NCBI GenBank assembly: GCA_002794775.1
Contig: NBAY01000120.1
Coordinates: 1-64,000 of the forward strand
Origin: Porodaedalea pini
Taxonomy: Eukaryota > Basidiomycota > Agaricomycetes > Hymenochaetales > Hymenochaetaceae
DNA: 64,000 nucleotides
Reading direction: 5' to 3'
Below the pieces are notes generated by a model that saw only the letters and a list, made by a program, of their open reading frames with translations, was not told the DNA's origin and did not search any database. This document shows positions 59,309 to 64,000 of this stretch, piece after piece (the first letter of the stretch is position 1; every line of letters starts with the position of its first letter). Made by a program: the position numbers and the translations under genes.

Positions 59309-62300
59309 CTATCTATCCGTGATACCAGCTTTTAGCACGAATGCTTTACAGAAATGAAGATCACAGACCTTTAAATGTTCATTCAAGCTCGTGATCCCCA
59401 CGAGGTAATGGAAATACCTCGTGAAGCTCCCACTGCGAATCGTGAGCGCACCTTCGGGCGTACGCGCATGTCGCCCCGCAAGGACAAGCATATCGTGCAT
59501 AAAGTTGGCAGTTTCCCCTGCACTCTCAAGTTCTGCGGGTGTCTCGCGCAGCAGCGGGGCTTTCGCCATAATCGAGCTCGCGACTAAGTAATACCCAAGT
59601 TGCAAGATCTGGCTGTTGCGCCGTCGGTACGGCGCCAGCACCTGTACATAGTTCCGCAACACGACGTCCGGGAGCGGCTCGGATGAGATTGCGACGCGAG
59701 ATTCACGCATTCGGTCTACGAATATATAGAGGTTAAGACAGATAATATGATTCTGCCGAATGAACGTGAGACATGCCTAACATGACCTGACTGGTGCGCA
59801 GAACCTTGTTGACGATATCTTCCCGGAATGGGTGCTGAAACTGGGCCTCATTGGAAGCAAATCTGACCTCCTTCAGCTGATGAACAAAAAGAAGAGAGGG
59901 TTCTCATACCCAACAAGCGGCCGCAACGCGATGAGCTCGGCCTGAAGCTTCAGCTCACGGTGCCGTAGTTCCTCTACCACTCGTACAATCGCAGCCTCTG
60001 GGGCTCGCCGGTTCGCATCCGTTGGCATTACTGAATGATAATAACGACATATCAATCCTCAGCGATCGATTTTGTCCCAGGAGGAAAGTAAGCACTCACC
60101 TCCACGAACGAAGGCCTGAAGAAGAGTAAGATAACTCAACTGGGAAAAAAGCATTGCACCGATGCGTTTTCGCAATGATCGCCGAGCGGGGTTGCGGAGG
60201 ACAAATAACTTCATGGCCAGAGAACAAAACAGTCGTTATTGAGTCACAGCTAGCAGAGATCATGGCAGAGCGTCCCACCTGAAAGATGCCCACTAGACCG
60301 AGGGCGACACCTAACGTTGTGAATGCTTTCCCAAACCTCAGCACAGGCGAATCATAGGTTGCTTTCCCTAGATACTCCACATTTACCCACTCGGTGATGA
60401 GCACCGTACCTTCAAGGCATATGTTTAGCTACGAAGTAGATATATCTTGCATAACTCTGCGCATGCTCACCAACACCGTTTAGCCCAAGAATTCCCGCCA
60501 CGAAGAACTGCGGCTTGTTATAGAGAATATAAAAGAGTGCGAGCGCGTAAGGCATAAGAAGAGTGATGATCCCATATCTCAAAAGGATCGAAGTTAATAA
60601 TTTGGTCAAAATGAATGATCTTACGGAGGACAGAATGCTCACGGGTTAAAATGATATCCTCCAACATTTTTGAAGATCTACCAGACAGATTAGTTAGCGA
60701 GTCTTCTCGCCCGATACTGTCCAATTTTACCTCGAGTAGTATAAGAGCCCAGACATAACCGAACCCAGACCCTAAAATCTGCAATATGAACGTAAAGACA
60801 CTTTGCCCCCTACAAAGATCATAATTTAAACTAAAGCTAGAAGTCTTAACAATTACTGACAAAAAGCTTACAAGGTCGGTTGGAGTGCAGTCACGATCGT
60901 TAGGGCGCCACCAAACATGCCAAAACTTATGAACCATGGGCGCGGGACAGGATGCAAGATAAGCACTGCGTAAACGGACGCGGCTGCGGCCGTCTTCGCC
61001 GCGTACACGCTGGAAGAACCGCGCAGCCACTGTTCCGCGGCGAAAACCCGCTGAAAGATTGATGGACCCGGACGCGTAAGTGTGCGGTGCTCCAGCAATG
61101 CAACGGCCTCTGCAACGTTGAGCTCACGGAACGATGGATCCTCCGGGTCCTCTGAACGTCTTTTGGACAGACAGTGGTGCTTCCCTTTGAGTTCGGCAAG
61201 TGACTTTTGATGACGCGTGGATCCGTTGTCTGGACGGTTCAGCCGAGGGAAATAATGGACACGAAGCCGGCGGGGAGACACGGTATTCGCGGTGTTATAC
61301 AATGTTTCGAGTTCGCTTACGAACTGTCTGTCGCAAATATAAATAGGGCCCAGAATGAGTCCACTTCCAACAACGCAGAAAGTATAATGGTCGTACTCAC
61401 TCCATGGCAAACAAAAAAGAGTACACTCGCGTCAGACTATGGTGGCTTGCTGAAGTGATTTCATCACTGCTTTGATCATGCTTCGTCCTTTCCCTTGCGA
61501 TCTCATAGAAAATATCGCCTTGCTTCTCATCAGGCGACGCGGCAGCGACAGGCGTCGCATATCCGCTTTCTGTTGTCCGATCCATCCATGTCCTGCGTCT
61601 GCGTCGGGGCCGCGTACTCGATAGCTTCGCGTTCAATCCGTCCACGGCGGAAGGGACATATTTGTATTGATAGGTATCCTTCAATGACGGGAGCGGCTCG
61701 AGCAAGCGCAAAGTATCGTCCGCGCCATGCAGCTGTCCATCACTGAGGCACTGTACCAGAATATCGTGCTGGTTAGCGCAGAATTCATCAAATACGCGCC
61801 GGAGAGAGCGGATGCATAAACCCGACGCAGGTTTAAACGGTGCAGCAGTCTTATCGGTCGGTACGGGCAGCTTGGGTGCAGTAAGCGTGTGCTGCTGTGA
61901 ACCAGATCCAGACGTGCCATCTTTTTGATTTGGATCCCCTTCCGGAGCCGCGTCGGTAATGGAGACTGACAAAGGCAATTGTGTGGGCAGCATCTGTACA
62001 GACGTTCCTGATCCTCCTTCACGTTGTTCGTTGTTCGTTGTGGCGATGGGATTATCCGCCTCCATTTCATTATCCTCTCCAAGTTCCTCCGCAAGCCTCC
62101 TCGCCACAGATGTAAGCCTTTCATCTACCGTGTTTCCTCCCAAGCTAGCCGAGCTCGGCTCCCGCCTCAATCCTAGACTGAGCGAGGACCCTTGACGCTC
62201 GATATCCATGAATTCTGCGTACCCCGCTGAAGATGAAGGCATCGCAAGGGCCTGACAGCCGAGTTCAACGCTGAGTTCGCGCATTGTTACGTTGAGAGCT

Positions 62301-63957
62301 TCGGAGTACAATGGTGTATAAGAATGCAACAACAACAACAACAAAACATTAGTACGAACTCGAAAGCTTGAAAAACCTATTGCGATACGGCTGACGGAGA
62401 AAACGTACCTCCACGAAGCTTGTTGAAACTCTTCGAGGTGCTCGGAAGAAACTTTGTCCTGAAAAGCTCGGTGTCCTTCTTCTCTACGTTGACAAGACTC
62501 GAGTACGCTGTAATCAAGCTCTAACAAAGCAAGGAAACAAACGGAGAGCACCGTCAGATGAAGACAATATCGGAAGGGAGAAACACACTCACTTGCTGCA
62601 TCCTGCGAATGCGTGTTACGAAGCACTAGAAAGACTTTCATGATGAGATCGGTGTACATGTAGCAAATTTAATCGAAAATATGGAAAGCTACTTGGTAGT
62701 TCTTCGTCGAGAAACGCGAGTAGTTAACCTCGATGAACGTCTCGTCAATTTTCTAGGAAAGCAAATACTTGAGCATGAGCTACCCGCAAACTGAAACTGT
62801 TCGAACTTGAGAAAGCAAACCGAAATCTGCCTAAAAGGTTGATTTGAGCAGACTAGGTGAATAGGATGATTCAAGCTTCATTCAAGACGTTGCTCACCCG
62901 AATACCTTGCACTAGGTGGTCTCTGACAACCCTCTCCTCTTCTGTGATCTCAAGTGTGTATCCCTGGCATACACGGCAAAGCTTGGGATTAGCCTCGAGG
63001 ATTGGAATCCAGGACGTCAAATACTCGTACCTTTGCGAGGAGGTGAAGGAACGTAGAGATGTGCTCCAAGCTTAGTATAAGCGTCTGTCGCATCTCCTTT
63101 TCGCTTGAAACCGGCAGAACTAGAACATTGACGACGAGGACGATGGCACCTCCCCAACTATCCTCGACATTTATCAGCTTTTTTGTGAGGCAGTACAACA
63201 GAAGGCATGCTTGCCAATATGTTTTGAGATACTCTGCAAGGTATGCAGACTTGAAGCCGCCTACGAGTAATCTGCATTATTCTGACGGTGAGAACAATAA
63301 AAACTATAATAATGGAGTTTGGAAGTAGCGCACGAGGTGTATATTCCATTGAACGACATGAGAATGGCGAGCAGCGCGAGCGAAAACCACTTGATTCCCT
63401 GTGCCTTCACGAGCGCGAAAGCATACACCAAAGCTGCAAATACGAAACCTTGCGCGACTTGACTGCCAACCAGTTCCGCAAGGACGACAAAGCCTACCGC
63501 ACCGCAGCCAACGCCGACGAGCGACAGTGTGGTCGACTGAATGCAGCTCCCAAAAGACTTCCCGGCGCCACCAACGATAAGCAGGATTGTCATCGAGGTG
63601 AAGGTTGCTGGATATGCGCTTAGATTGTCAAAGGGCCGCAGAAAGATGAAGATGAAGCCGACAATGTACGCTATTGCTCCTGTGATAGAAATGGTAAGGG
63701 AGGAAGGAGTTGAGTGAGGATAAGGTGCTTGCTTGCCTTTGTACACCGAAATCGCTCTTCGTGAAAGCAAAGAGCGAGTAAAAACAGCCGTCCTTCGAGA
63801 AAGCGCATCACCGAACATGACAGCGATGTTGGTGGAGAAGGCAGGGAAGGTCTGAAACAAACGTTGAACATTGAGAGTACTTACGCCTGCTTTGAGCCCG
63901 GCTTTGTTCGGCTACAACGAAGCGCACGTGCTTACACGCCGATTCAGAACGGGTCAT
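59309..63957 (-). CDS. FUSC/ArAE-type multi-pass membrane transporter
   Basis: Start at 63957 (MTRSESA, then short exons), followed by TFPAFSTNIAVMFGDALSRR and a first membrane block: PYPHSTPSSLTISITGAIAY, IFLRPFDNLSAYPATFTSMT, GSCIQSTTLSLVGVGCGAVG, FVFAALVYAFALVKAQGIKW. A long soluble linker follows (about 62660-61450), Ser/Gly/Thr-rich, with CANQHDILVQCLSDGQLHGA. The second membrane block is at 61400-60100: FAAEQWLRGSS, AAAASVYAVLILHPVPRPWF, ISFGMFGGALTIVTALQPTL, GQSVFTFILQILGSGFGYVW. The soluble C-terminal domain ends GITDR at 59309. Two membrane blocks with inserted soluble regions match the fungal aromatic-acid exporter/DUF2421-like group, thought to export organic or aromatic compounds. 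The substrate is not predictable. About a dozen introns, and the reading looks intact. Confidence 0.7.
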
Positions 63958-64000
63958 TTCTGTATTTATCATTTATGACTAAAAGTCACAGAGGGGAAGT

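Noticed and set aside
1..64000. tRNA and rRNA genes
   Set aside because: I looked for B-box-like GGTTCGA words and rRNA-like stretches and found none with a foldable tRNA around them. A covariance search would settle this.

Overview
The window looks like nuclear DNA of a basidiomycete fungus, most likely an Agaricomycete. Genes are split by many short GT..AG introns of roughly 45-70 bases. The protein families fit: a DUF6533-type membrane protein, a monocarboxylate-type MFS carrier, a microsomal P450, an RBR ligase with an agaric-style N-terminus, and Ty3/gypsy elements. I cannot name the species. Exon ends are read by eye, so gene coordinates are outer limits unless stated.

Layout. Positions 1-11.7 kb are a decayed retrotransposon nest. 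It holds a minus-strand Ty3/gypsy gag-pol with its 5' LTR, an inverted gag copy at the left edge, a second LTR of the same family facing the other way, and two other LTR-like units. From 11.7 to 20 kb there is a mariner-like MITE, a DUF6533-type gene and an MFS transporter. From 20.3 to 35.4 kb lies one cytochrome P450 gene on the minus strand, cut in its coding sequence by a 12,869-base palindromic element (21882-34750). From 36 to 43.5 kb come a thioesterase-like gene, a D-lactate dehydrogenase, a LINE remnant and a dead NmrA-like gene. From 44 to 56.5 kb there is a giant VLIG-like GTPase/VWA gene and, divergent from it, an RBR E3 ligase gene. After a gene-poor stretch, 59.3-63.96 kb holds a FUSC/ArAE-type membrane transporter.

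The standout is the palindrome. Its two arms are exactly 6,282 bases each, with no net insertion or deletion and only four substitutions noticed. They flank a 305-base unique spacer. The ends read CACWTCAGGCTACCCC and the element is flanked by an 8-bp duplication (CGTTTCTT). Removing the element and one copy of the duplication restores the P450 frame, so the insertion is independently supported. No transposase is visible. Instead each arm carries broken host-gene copies (the 5' part of ribosomal protein eS6 fused to a Pcl/PHO80-like cyclin, with the cyclin tail duplicated) and dense arrays of a small GGGCNNGCCC-type palindrome. It behaves like a non-autonomous, gene-capturing, foldback-type DNA transposon that would make long hairpin RNA if transcribed.
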